A stretch of 64,000 nt of DNA from Lanius collurio (lineage: Eukaryota > Chordata > Aves > Passeriformes > Laniidae). The notes under the pieces were generated by a model, which was not told where the DNA came from, did no database searches, and worked only from the letters and a program-made list of their open reading frames with translations. Position numbers and translations under genes: made by a program. Location of the stretch: positions 2,284,302-2,348,301 of the forward strand of contig JACBWW010000041.1 in NCBI GenBank assembly GCA_020086605.1. Direction: 5' to 3'. This document shows positions 12,365 through 24,015 of this stretch, in pieces (the stretch's first letter is position 1; the number at the start of each line of letters is the position of its first letter).

Positions 12365-14827
12365 TTTGACACCACACAATTCCTCCCTCCCCAGCTTTTA
12401 CCTGGCTCATTGTCTTTCATAATTCATTTACATTTTGGGCTGAAACCTAATAAAGGTTTTCCTTTTGACACAAGACAGTCTAGAGAGTTGAAAATAGATG
12501 GCATTGGACCTGGAATCAGAGCCACTGCATTTAAAAACAGAGCCTGGAAGCACTTTTTTTTTGTTTTTTTTTTTTTTTGTCTGGAAATGGGACAAGAAAG
12601 TTCATCCTCAGCATTCTGTATCAGTCTCTTCATTTTGAGAGGGTTACTGTGACCCGTGCAGGTTTTAATCTCCTCTTTGCCTTTTCAGGCTTTTAAGGAA
12701 AAGCTAATTTTGACCCTCTGACTACAGGAATTTCATTTTTTTTTTTTTACACAGGAGTCATGTGGAATGTGACTCTACCTGAGCACCCACTCAGGAGGAG
12801 CAAACACCTTGCACCTCAAGTGCAGCCCCAGGAAGCAGAGGGGCCCCCATTTGGGAAGCAGGGGCTCAGTGTCCCTGTGCCTGCCAGGCTGCCTGCAAAG
12901 GGAGCAGCCCCACTGATACAATCCATTTTCTCCTCCTCATTCAAGCAGAAGAGCCCCATAAGTCTTGACATTCTGCCCTTGGCAAAATAAAGTCCCCTCC
13001 CTGCCTCTGCCTTGTCCCAGGGCAGCTGGACTAATTTTTAACAAAAGAAACCTTTCTAAAATGAATGAGTCACAGAAAGAGCATCCTATTCTTCCATGGC
13101 CCTGTGGAGGAAACAAATCCACATAAAACTTCCATGTCATGTTATGAATTGCAGGAATTACCAATTGCCTTAGAAATATCACCTCATTTCCACAAGTAGG
13201 GTTTTATCTATTAATTGAAAAATAAAAAGCAGGTCCTGCAAACACAAATGATCTGCTCTGACTAAATGGCATCCCTCAGCTGAAAGTGGGTTGCCTAAAT
13301 CAAGGCCTTCATTCTCCCTGTGGCACCCTGATACAGATTTCAACTTGCCAAATAATCTGAAAAATCCACAGTGGAACCTTGGGCATCCTGGCCCAATCAG
13401 GTATCATGTGTAGTCCTGAAATAAAAGTTATTTCATGTCCACTCCTGCTCCTGGCAATAGCAGTTGTATAAACAATTATTTCAGGTAGATTTATTTTAAT
13501 TTGCTGCTGTAGCACAGGGGTTATCCAGTGCCCAAACCCTCAACTTTCTTCCTGGTCTCCAAAGGTCCAGCCAACTGCTTTTGAAAGATGAGGTACTCAA
13601 GAGGGAATTGGTAGGGATGGATATAAACCTGCAACTAATTGATGTTAATTGTAACTCAGGTTTCTAAAAAAAATCTACTCATATTCTTCAGAGGGAAAAA
13701 AATGGACCTGAAGATCTGATCTGGTTGCAATTTTAGCAGAAATTTAAATTTCTAGTTTTAAATGCAAACTTTCCTGAATGTCATGGCTACAGACTAATTC
13801 CGATGATTTATTGAGGTACCCAGGGAAACAAGAATCAGCAAAAGGAAAGATTGGACGAGGCACCTGACACACCTGCTGGCAAGTGGGTGAAACACTTGTA
13901 AAATTATACCAAAAATGTGAGAAATTGAAATGGCCAAAAGCTGATAAAGAATGTAACAACACTGGCAGGAGCTGCAACCACTGAATCCATCCTCCCAGCT
14001 CTATTTGGGCCTCAAAATTATCATTACCCCAGAGGAACAGCCAGTTTTCTGGAGTTTTCTGTTTCCCCACTGCACATCCACCTCATTCCCAACTACTTTA
14101 AGCCCATGAAGGGACTCTTCCAGCTGGCTTTAAACTGTAAAAAAGTTTGGGGGATAAAATGCATCAGATGGAAGAACACTGAGCTGCTGAAGCTGTAGGG
14201 TGGGAACTTGCCAGCATGACTGCAGTCCTAGGAAAGGTGCAGCAGCGTGTTTTGTCTCAGGGAAGGGCACTGGTCATTGTGGCAGCTGACAACAGCCCTC
14301 AGAGTGCTGGCATTGGCCACAGCACATAAGAAATCTGAGTGGGATGTTTATAATCCAGAGAAAGGTTTGAAAGGAGCCTCAGACCAAGAAGGTGACTGGT
14401 TTAGTGGCTTTGCTGCAGATATGCAGGCAAATGACTTGAAGAGAGCGTGTGCTCTGCTGCTGTGTTTCTCCTGCTTGTGGTTACTGGGAGCTGTCCTGGT
14501 GATCAGGGCATGGATTTGTAGATTTTAACTTTAGGAAATCCTGACATAAAATTCACAGGAAGATGGTTGCAAGAGTTAATGTAACACTATTTGCTTCTGC
14601 ATCACACCACTGTCCCAAAATCAAAGACATTTAAAGCTCTCAAAATTAGGAATATGACTGAGCAGTGTTGAGTTGGGTGAATTTAAATCCCCATGTGTTA
14701 AGTAAGACTTTTGCAGTAGAAGTCCTTTCTTCACCCCTCCTTCTTATCTATTTAAAAGAGAATTGAAGTAATGCTGCAAATTAGTCTTTGAAAGAGTAAA
14801 TTACCTTTACAATGACAGGAAGGTAGT

Positions 14828-14956
14828 ATAAAAATAATAATAATAAAAAAAAGAATCAACAACAACAACAATAATAATGTTAATAATATTATTATTAACA
14901 ATAATAGCAATAATAACAATAATAACACCACCAATAATAATAACAATAATAACATT

Positions 14957-15038
<82 letters not shown>

Positions 15039-15064
15039 TTAATAATAGTAATAGTAGTAATAAA
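14828..15064. repeat. Compound AAT/AAC trinucleotide microsatellite
   Basis: About 237 bp of AAT and AAC units. A pure AAC block of about ten units (around 14956-14987) abuts a pure AAT block of about 17 units (around 14987-15037), flanked by interrupted units including ATTATTATT inversions. Its reverse-complement frames read as poly-Leu or poly-Ile and are artefacts. The long pure blocks suggest it is polymorphic. Confidence 0.97.
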
Positions 15065-15271
15065 TACCACACACTCTACTCTCATTTTTTGGACTCATTG
15101 CATGCTGAGGTTGGAGGAAGCACATCCAGGAAAGATCACATGATGTATTTAAGGGGGGTTGAGGTCAGTGGGAGTTGGCACCTGAGGCAGGGCTGGCTTC
15201 CATCAGGACCTTGCCCACATTTCTGTCTCTCGGTGCAGAGTTTCAGGTCGTGGGGTAGCTCCCACAGGAGT

Positions 15272-15293
15272 AATTCCATGCTTTCATGGAATT
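15272..15293. repeat. Perfect hairpin, 9-bp stem and 4-nt loop
   Basis: AATTCCATG (15272-15280), loop CTTT, CATGGAATT (15285-15293). It lies seven bases from the CR1 3' end. The bases are directly visible; any role is unknown. Confidence 0.85.
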
Positions 15294-15299
15294 GTGCTA

Positions 15300-15450
15300 C
15301 ACAGAATTACAGAATCCTTAGGGTTGGGAGGGACCTCTGGAGATTTTCCAGGCCAAGCACTCTGCCAAGGCAAGTTACCCAGGAACACATCTAGGTGGGT
15401 TTGGAATACCTGCAGAAACACTGCAGGTCAATGTGGCCCAGCATTGTCAC
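15300..15450 (-). mobile_element. CR1 LINE, 5'-truncated 3' end remnant (antisense)
   Basis: On the + strand, ACAGAATTACAGAATCCTTA is followed by GGGTTGGGAGGGACCTCTGG, then AGAT..CCAGGCCAAGCACTCTGC and AACACATCTAGGTGGGTTTG. This is the complement of the CR1 3' untranslated end that is ubiquitous in bird genomes. The element therefore runs on the minus strand, with its 3' terminus near 15299. No reverse transcriptase sequence is left. Similarity fades after about 15450 but may extend to 15515. It is the best single marker here of an avian genome. Confidence 0.85.
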
Positions 15451-16249
15451 CTAAAAGGAGCTCTTCTGTCCTTCCACACCTGCTCATTCCTTCTGAGCAG
15501 TGTTTCTTCATCCTGGCACAAGCCAGTGCAAAGGTAAAACAGATTAGGAAACTTGATCTGGCTGAAAACAAACCTGGCAGGGAAACAAAGCTTAAATTTG
15601 TCCATTTTCAGCCAAATTGATTCTCCAAATCGTTTCACTGTGTAGCCACTGAACCAGCTTAAGAGATGAAGTGCTATTGGGTGGGAACTGCCCAGGGGAC
15701 AGGAAAGGAGGACAAAATTCTTATCATGTGGTTGCAGTGATGAAAAGCTCCTTTCCCCCTTCTGCAGAGTTCCCAGTTAAACCCCCAGGGCATTGCCAGT
15801 GTTCCAGGGACTGAGATTCCCAGTGTGTGATACAAATAATCTCTGCTGGTGACGGTGCTGGAAGAGGAGAGTACAAATCAGAGGAGGAAATTCTGCCAAC
15901 CTCAACCAGCTTTGTTGTTTTCAGATGCAACATTCTTTGATATAAATTGTGTTTAGCCACACTTTTTCAGAAACTTCTTCAGAGTTGCCTGCATTTTTCT
16001 GTAGCTGGAGGGTGTCACAGTTCTCTTCCAATCTTTACAGTTCAACCTCTTTCCCTTTGAAATCTGTCACTACCATTTCTTGTGTCTGTCCTCCAGCATT
16101 TCAGTGTATTCAGCACCTGGCTCTCTCACACTTATTTTGGAGCTGCTAAGCAGCAGTGGAATTCCCTAGAAGGGATTTGAGCTGGAGAAATGCCAAGAGT
16201 CATAGCAATAAAATAAAAATAACAACAAAAACAACAGGGTATTATAGAT

Positions 16250-16690
16250 GTTCAGCACTATTCAGAATCAGATTCTTAGTGTATGAACTGTGGCAAGTTC
16301 TGGGAGCCGCCTGCACAGTCTAAAGCAACCCTACAAAAACCGTGTGCAATGCAATAAAATGGTTATTCTTATTAGCTGATGTAACAGGGTAGGGATCTCT
16401 GCCAAGAACTATGGACCTTACATGTGGTCCTTTGATAAATATCTTTGTATGCACTTGGTATTAACAAAAGCATTACCATCTGTTTACCTTGCACTAATAC
16501 ACATCACATTTTTGCACAAATCCTGGCTTGTATTGCCTAAGCCAAAGCTAGGCACCGTATCCATCAGAAAGGGTGACAAAGGTTTAAATCAAGCAGGCCA
16601 TGTTTCAGCACGTTATTCATAAAACTAGGTCATGGGATAAATGTACTGTTGGAACACAGCTTTATACTAATTTTCCCAGTAAGATGCATC
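16250..16690. promoter_or_regulatory. Candidate conserved non-coding element
   Basis: About 440 bp of complex sequence free of simple repeats, with a forkhead-type TGTTTAC (16481-16487), TTATTAGCTGATG, GATAAATATC and TATTCATAAA. The few CpGs (GAGCCGCC, CACCGTATCC, GCACGTTA) are kept in a CpG-poor region. The call is inferred from composition only. Confidence 0.22.
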
Positions 16691-17379
16691 ATAAATATTA
16701 ACTGTCCTGAACACATACACACAGGCTCATGGCCTTGGCTCCGGGCCCTTCACATGGAAGCTGGGGAATGAGCGCTGACTTAAGGTAGTGAGAATGTGAG
16801 GAACTCTGAATTATCATCAATAACAGAGCCTCTGCTGCCTCCAGCTTTGCCAGCCGAGCAGTAACACGGGAGCTGAGCCCCACGGGGTCCTGCAGCCCCT
16901 CTCTGCTGGGAGCAGCGCTCATGCCAGGCTCAGGACCTGCCTCCATGTGCTGCCCCTTCAGCAGCCCCAAGCCGAGTGGTCCTTCCCCAAACTCGCACAG
17001 ACTTGTGCCTGTTTCCTATTTTCTACCACTGATGTGGGCTGGGGCCTCCCCTTCTCCCCCAAACGCTCCCCATTGTCCTGTTATCTCCCAGCAGAGCTTC
17101 CAGGACAGCACAAGCAGGTACCCCTGCCCACAGGGAGGCTGCAGCACCGCGGGAACTTCCAGAAACAACAGGGTGGCAACATCGAATTATTTACAGCGGC
17201 GGCGCAAAGGAGGAGATTAGGATTATTTGTGATCATGGGTAAGCATCCTTCTTTCCATTCTCATGGTATTTCCTGCCCGAGTGAAAGGAGGAAGAACCAG
17301 AAATCCACTGAGAATGTCTGTCTCTAAATTTTTTTTTTTTTTTCAGCCTCAAGAAGTATAGCCAATAATAACAGTATTC

Positions 17380-17530
17380 AGAGTGCTTTTGCCTGATAAT
17401 TTTCAATGTGCCTCACAAAGAGGGATAAGAATAATGATCCTTATTTTATAGACTATAACACGACCAACAAAAGAGCCAAGAAAGGAACCCAGATAGCTTG
17501 CCCTTTCCTCTGGGCTTTGCTATTGTTTAA
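17380..17530 (-). mobile_element. MIR-like SINE remnant (antisense)
   Basis: GAGTGCTTTTGC..GTGCCTCACAAAGAGGG, then AATAATGATCCTTATTTTATAGAC and AGAGCCAAGAAAGGAACCCAG follow, in order, the antisense MIR/CORE-SINE blocks (AGCGCTTTACA, CCTCACAA..GTGAGG, ATTATCCCCATTTTACAGA, GGCAGAGCC..AACCCAGG). Strongly diverged, so an old insertion. Confidence 0.6.
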
Positions 17531-17539
17531 GGATTAGGA

Positions 17540-17662
17540 CCCACATTCAGGATAACACCTCAACCACATGCCTGACTTCAAGCATTTGCTTAAGTCGCAT
17601 TGATTTAACCACATGCTTAAAATTAGGCATATTCTTAAATATGTTCCCTAACCGGGGCTTAA
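17540..17662. repeat. Ancient palindromic interspersed repeat (TGCTTAAG family)
   Basis: The words ACCACATGCCTGACTTCAAGC, TTTGCTTAAGTCGCATTGA and CCACATGCTTAAAATTAGGC are arranged in imperfect inverted order and end near CTAACCGGGGC. The pattern matches an old interspersed sequence I recall as common in birds, turtles and crocodilians (CACATGCTTAA..CCATTGA..ACATGCTTAA..GAATCGGGG). I do not assign a database name. A second copy lies at 36170-36300. Confidence 0.5.
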
Positions 17663-20600
17663 ATAACCATCCAGTCTTCTGGGTGCATAAGACCATATTT
17701 TATTTAAACTCAGAAAGAGGAGGAAGAGCAGACTGTGTGCTGCTGTTTTGCCCTGAAGTGATCCTGGTAGAGGACCCCATATTGCAGTTAAAAACCGTAT
17801 AGTGTTCTGAGTTATTGCCAAGAAGGTAAGCAAAGTTAATGGTATCCCACCAGAAGGAAAAAATGATGATGCCAAACGTCACCCAAATTGCCTGAACTTT
17901 CAAAATCACCATCATTTCCCAATGCTGCTTTCTCAGATTTCCCTGTGAGAGTTATGAAACCTTGCTGCTGAAAGAAGAGAGGCAGCAAAAGAAGTCTCAG
18001 CACAGGGCCAACTCCACCTGTGCCTCTGTGAAGCAGAGAAACCTCCTGCTTAGTCCAAAGACAAGTGAATTGTTATTATCCCACTGTGACCGTATTTATC
18101 TAAAGTGGCGTTAACAAATTCTTTATGTTTACCTACACTCAGTAATTCCCACCTTCTGTTGCCTAATTTTGCTGTAAACATCCCTTACTTTCTATTGATC
18201 TAGCAGCCAGATATTTCTACATCTATCTTGATGAAGTACTAACAGAGGACTTCTATTGAGAATGGGTGAAATGTCTCAATTTGCAACTTCCAAAATCATT
18301 TCACAAAGATAAATCTTTCTCCCCATTTACTATCCCAGAATTTTTAGTCTGGGACACTCCAGTTTAAGGAAGTTTTGACTCTGACCAAGCCACTGCTTTA
18401 CACACTGCCCATATGGAAAGAAAAGAATGTTTTGCAACAAGCACCTCTTATATGTGCACCCCAACCTTTGCTGAGGGGCATAATTCAAATTCCCATTGAA
18501 GTCACAGATTGAAGCTTGGGGGGAAGGTAGTTTGCCATCTCACTCACTCCCTGACTGTCAGACACTTTTTTGTGTTTATGTGTGTCCATTCTGCCATGGA
18601 AAAAGAAAAGGGATTGGGGGGTCTTTTTGTCTCAGTTTAGCAGCCCAAATGTACCGGGGTTGTAATTTAATACATCCAAAATGAGACAAGGCCAGAGGCA
18701 AACTAATGAAATATGGCCCTGAGAGTAAGCTGATGCTGTGGCAGAGAGCAAACATGCATACATGTTTATAAATGATATGATGTAGAACTCTTATTATCCA
18801 CTCAGAGATATTAATAATAAGCAAATATAAGAAAACAAAGACAAAGACACAGTCACCATAAAAGCAGAGACACTCCATCCCTGGGAAGTTCTCACTGTCC
18901 ATCACCAATTCCATTACCTTCTCTGACTCAGGTAGGAGGTTTTTCTGGTCTTTCAGATGGTGACTTCTCTGGGCTTTTTATAGTCAGTATATTGTGCTCT
19001 CTAAAGGTCACCACTGAGGTCCAAACACTTTTGGCAGTGTGTTATTGGCCAAGAAAAAGATTTCCAGCTCTGAGACCAAGCCAAATTGATGGTGAAAACT
19101 TTACTTGGCTCTTAAATGACCACAGAAGTAATCAAGGGTTAAATCTTCTGTCTCATTTGGAAGACTTACAACTGGTGTAAAGGGAGGCACATTTAATTTA
19201 TCAGCTGCAGAATAAAAAGTTGGAGTACTCCATTAAAGACAGATCAAAGTTTTCAAACCTGATCCTTTTGCTTGGTGAAAACATCCCTTTCAGCTGAAAT
19301 GCATGACTTGGATATCTTGACAGATTTCACAATTATTGCCACAGTGAATGCAGAAAATAATGGCCTCAAAACCATCTCTCTTGTAATAACACAACTACAA
19401 GGTGGGTGTGATGGGGTCATCACTATGGTGATGCCTGCAGTGTGTTGGCCCCATAACATGAGAAAGTTCCTTTTTTTCACTCTTCTTTGCATATAGACAG
19501 AGAGTTTGAAGTGAGATATAATGGAAGACCATATGTAGGGCATCAAAATGAGTACTGAGACATTTCCTTTTGCTCTTAAGTGAGAAAAATTCTAGTTACC
19601 AAGACCTTTTTGTAGAGATTTGGGATCAGCTGGTACATATGGCTGTACCTCCTTGAATAGTGCAGTTGAAATCGTGGGAAATACCATTTGAAAGTTAGAT
19701 CCAGGTTTAAACCTTCTGCTTATGTTTCTTTGTAAAGAAACACGATTGGAAAATGCTTTGTCAATAGTGAACCCAGATTGGGATGGTCCAGCCAAATAAG
19801 TGGGCAGGAGTACATTAACCCATGGTGAGAAATGACAGAAAGTTTTTAGCCAGATCCACAGCCTGAGAAATTCCAATACCTGTAATACAGCCATGCTGAT
19901 TTCCACCAATTAAAGAGCTGGCCCTTTATTTTCTTTTTGATATGCTTTCCTCTAACACATATACAATGCTTTCCCAAAGGTAAAAGCTGCTTCAAAGCAT
20001 TTCTAGGGGAGCATTAAAGAAAAGGAAGTTGTAACCCTGACTGCTATTATTTTATCTAGGACTTTACCGCAATTAAAAAGAATATAAAATGCTGTTGCTG
20101 CCCTGGACACTTACTTTTGGATTTTTAGCCTTGGAAAAACACAGGCTCCAACTCCTTGTGTCAGAGCAAGGGCCTCCACACATTGTCCCTGCATTATGCT
20201 TTTTGATCCTGTTAAAAAATGTTACCCTGTGCAGCTCCACGCATCAAAGGAAGGCTTGTACACACTGGGATCTGTTTCAGCCCTTAGGCAACGAGACCAA
20301 AAGACCCTTCTCATAAATTCTAATTCAAAAGTTTTTAGTTATCAAGAGGAAGTTTCCAATTGCTCTCTCACATGTGGGAAAATATGTAAGCTACTGAGAG
20401 GACCTTTTGTCTGCGACTTTAATGGGGGCAATTTGCAAGGGGGAGTGCAAAGGTTCTAATATGCAGTGTGCACGGACAGTAAGCAGGCACATACTTGGTA
20501 TTTAATGAAGTTCCATGAATCATTAGCCATACAATAACCATTGGGTTCTATAAATCACCTGTAAAGATTTTTTGGGGTTTTTTTTTTTTTTGGCCGATAA

Positions 20601-23600
20601 GTTGAGCAGCAGAGGGGAGCACCTCGAGGAGACCAGGAAGCTGGAGGAGGAAGGAAAAGAAAAAGATAAAAGCAGGGCACACGATGTGTTATCTCTTAGC
20701 TGGCCTGCCAACCCCAAATTAAATCCTGTTGGTTTAACTTGTTGACTTTACAGGAAAACAAGGCAATAAAATGAAAACTTGTCCTAATAAAACCCACTAT
20801 GATTTGCAAGAGGAAAATGTAGCTAGAAGATCACATGTATTTTAGACATCTGAACTGGAAAATATTGAGGAAATTGTTCAATTTTCTTTTTTTTTTATTT
20901 TTATTTTTTTTAAATTGATTAATTCATTCCACTGATTTCCTTTCTGTGAATTCCTTTCCTTTAAAAACATCAAACCTAATCTTTACAGCTGAATAAAAGT
21001 TTGATTCTTTCCAATTAGTAAAAAAGTAAATGTCATTTGCAAGACAGACTCTCTCAAGTGGACTTTTTTCATACTGCAGAACATTCCAGTAACATACAGC
21101 TCTGTACCCAACCTGAAAAGACCAAATTTTCACTGTAATTATGCAGGATACAAACTTCATACTGTGTGATTAAAAGGCAGAATGGCCACGATCTGCTGCT
21201 GAAAAATCCCAAATTCATTTTAGCTGGTCAGGAGGCCAGACAGCAGATTCTCTGAGTTGCCCAAGTCCCTGCTGAATCTCCCTAAAGCAAGCAGTGGCAT
21301 CTCACTCCTTCCACACTCATGTATATTCTGAGATGCCACACTGTAAAAAGTCCCTAGGTTAATTTATTTTTACTTTTAGTCTCAGAAAGACAAAGAAAGA
21401 GATCACTCCAGCACTGCCAATGCCATGCATTAGAACAAAGAACAAAAAAAAATATCATATTTGGGACTGAGGATGTGTCTTGTTCACCTCAGAAAACCCT
21501 AAAACTAGGAGCCAAAACTACCTAATTCCCACCCAGTGGAAAGACAGTGGGAATAACATTTTACCATGTCTCTTTGCTCATCAGTGAAAGTCAGAGCCTA
21601 AACCCCTCAGCCTAACACCCCACAGCCCTTCCCAGCTAATAGGAGAGATTAAAAACAAGGGATAACTCTGCAGCTACAGCTGAACTCCCACATTTTGGCT
21701 TCATTTTCCCCTCTCACTCCCACTTGGGGATGAGTTATAAAATGCAAATGGCAGCAATCAGTCCCCGAGGTGGCATCCTGCCTGCCTGGCCCGCAGTGTG
21801 CTGGTGGCTGAGATAAAAGGAGGTGGCAGCGCGCTGTTAATGCATTTACCTTTAAATACCACCCCTGCCCGCCAGTATATCCCAGGCTTTCCAGCCAGTC
21901 CCTAATGATCATTTGTCCCCCTTGCCATAAAAGCACCACAGAGCACACTGGCCTGTCCCTGCCCAGGAGAGGCCCCAGCATTAAAACAGCGGGGAGGTTG
22001 CAGGTAAAGGATCCAAATAAATTAGCGGAGCAGTTGGGCTGGAGCGCCCGCCTGCCTGGGCCGTGCCAGCGTCCAGGTTTGGATCAGCTTCCCATCCAAT
22101 CCACCATGTCAGGAGCCAGAGCAGGGCTAAAGCAGGGAAAAAATGGGAGCTGGAAGGCAAAACTGAGAGTAGGGAAGCTAAAAGAGAGATGCTGCCATAA
22201 CCATCTCAAGACACAGCACAGGACATAAAAGATCCTTTTATTGGGACTCTTCTCCATCCTGAAAGTGATATGGCCAGCAATAAAACAACAAACCCACCAG
22301 TGTGATTCCTGAGTTGAGAGTGATGTAAAAAGCTTGGTTTGAAAGAATCATTACCCAATTTTAATTCACACAAGATATTTCAAGTTAAAATGTAAAAATA
22401 GCATAACAATGCCTGCAAACACTTTTTATGGTGCAGCTGCAAAGAACTGATTGCTATGCAAACTCTATTTTTTCACAGCTTTAAATAGCTATAATTCATG
22501 AACACAATTGCTATTTTTCCATTTTTAACTTTATTCCCTGAAAATGATGTCCATTGAGTAAAGAAAGCTCTCTTCTTGGGGAGCTTTTAAAGTTGATATT
22601 CAAAGCTGAACTTTAACCTGAGGGAAATAACTATTTCATTGACTCTGGAACGGTGGGGAGGGAAGAAAGGTCTGAAAGGAGGGGAAATATTTGAGAGGAA
22701 CAACATCACACAAATTGAAACTTCACAGTATTTTCACATGAATTTGGATGAAAAATATTCAGCAGCTTTATCCAGTCCTAGCTCTGTCCACAATTCAGTC
22801 AGTCTTGTCCTGTGATAATCCCTTCCCCTCTCACTGAAAGAAGAAGCACTTAATCACTTAGTGCAGATAGATTGCCAGGAGGTTTAATTAAAACAACTTA
22901 TTTTAAGTGATCTTAAACAAGAGGTAAATGTATTTATTGTTCTAACATTTGGAGTGGGATAGGGAGAGAGGAGGAATAACAACCTCTTGGTACTTGGTAT
23001 CAGGTTGCTCCTTTTATGAGCCATACGGTAGTGATTAGGAAGCTTAGTCCCTAAAAGTTTGCAGTCCAGCTCTGAAGCACACTGTTGGGATTGTTTTCCC
23101 GTGTTCCTGAGGCTCTGCTCCCCAAGATTCAGTGCAGAAGGCAGCAGTGGGCTGCATGTGAAAATGTTCATGGCCAAAGACATCAGCAGGGCAATGCCAG
23201 CTCTGTGCAGGGAGGAAGGTGTGTGGGCTCTTCCATGTCCTTCTAGACTCATGACCTGAGGTAACTTCCCCACATCCAAACACTTCCTGCTGCCAAGGGA
23301 ATTTTGATCCTTCTCTGAATGTCTTCAGTCGTTATTTACAACTTGCAAGTATAGAATAGAACAGGAGATTTTTTTTTTTGTTTTTGTTAAAACACGTAAA
23401 AGTAGAACTCAAAAGTCCAACTAGCAGCTGTGTCTTGAGATACAAAGAAACAAGATGATCCCTACTACCTTCAGAGTTACTTTTATATATGTATATATGT
23501 TGAAGAGGATTTTCCCCCCATATTTCCAGGCTAAGAAGTCATGATTTCTTAACATAAGTCCATTTATTGCAAGTATTCCAGTGCTATGCCTTGGAGCTTT

Positions 23601-23940
23601 TAAGTCATGTATTCGTGTTGGGAAATAAATAAAGAAATACACACAGCTTCCTCCTTGGGAGAACTTCAGCTGGGATGGCTGGATGAAATATAGGCCTCAA
23701 AACAGCCACTTGAAAGATTCCCACCAATATCCCTGGGTTTCACCGTGTTAACTCATCTGGATGCTTCGCTTACTGCCAGTTCCACTGTGATAACCCTCGC
23801 AGAGGAATGGAGGAACTCCAGTTTGTAGCATTTAATAGCAGGGCAACACCGGTAGCTGGAGCTAACTTCAGTGTCTGAGCCAGTTAAACCTTAATTTAAA
23901 CACTTAACCGCTGTGTATTTTGAGTGTGGGCCAAGTCTTG
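17663..23940. other. Non-coding stretch, no supported gene
   Basis: Six-frame stops are dense throughout. It contains one candidate enhancer (21775-22110), T-rich tracts (20569-20593, 20885-20912, 23370-23392) and ATATATGTATATATG near 23486. A CCCATTGAAGTCA word near 18492 may be a fragment of the same ancient repeat class as 17540-17662. Nothing else is recognisable. Confidence 0.6.
21775..22110. promoter_or_regulatory. Candidate enhancer-like block
   Basis: It carries a GATA site AGATAA (21811-21816), GCAGCGCGC and GTTAATGCATTTACC (21836-21850), which combines an HNF1-type half site with an AATGCATT octamer-like core. Further on are TTTAAATACC, a second CpG-containing part (TTAGCGGAGC, GGAGCGCCCGCC, GCCGTGCCAGCG) and CCAATAAATTAG-like sequence. 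The density of recognisable cores in unique sequence suggests regulatory DNA; conservation is untested. Confidence 0.27.
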
Positions 23941-23961
23941 TTCATGCTGGAATTATGTGAC

Positions 23962-24015
23962 ACGAGCCGCGCTGAGATGTCAGCTCGAGCTACGCGCGAG
24001 GATGCGGCGGGGCGT
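23962..24015. promoter_or_regulatory. Small CpG-dense cluster
   Basis: Ten CpGs fall within about 54 bp (ACGAGCCGCGCTG, CTCGAG, TACGCGCGAG, GCGGCGGGGCG) in a region otherwise almost free of CpG. It is followed by GC-rich sequence to about 24370. It is too small for a classical CpG island, but it may mark a hidden promoter or an unmethylated enhancer. The adjacent 149-codon frame matches no known protein. Confidence 0.4.

Larger units (their letters stand above)
9364..14827. other. Non-coding stretch, no supported gene
   Basis: This stretch holds a likely regulatory cluster (9860-10560), A-rich and TC simple repeats, and otherwise AT-rich sequence with stops in all frames. Poly-T runs lie near 12548-12579 and 12738. 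A part at 12760-12990 is GC-richer and has a chance 76-codon frame. No repeat family is recognisable in 11000-12340 or 13000-14820. Confidence 0.6.
15065..17379. other. Non-coding stretch, no supported gene
   Basis: Apart from a hairpin, a CR1 remnant and a candidate regulatory block, this stretch has a low-complexity AATAAAATAAAAATAACAACA patch at about 16205-16236. A GC-richer piece at 16850-17240 ends in ATGGGTAAGC, which resembles a splice donor, but no open frame there matches a known protein. Confidence 0.55.

Noticed and set aside
14752..15143. Poly-Leu and poly-Ile frames
   Set aside because: These are translations of the AAT/AAC microsatellite in different frames, not proteins.
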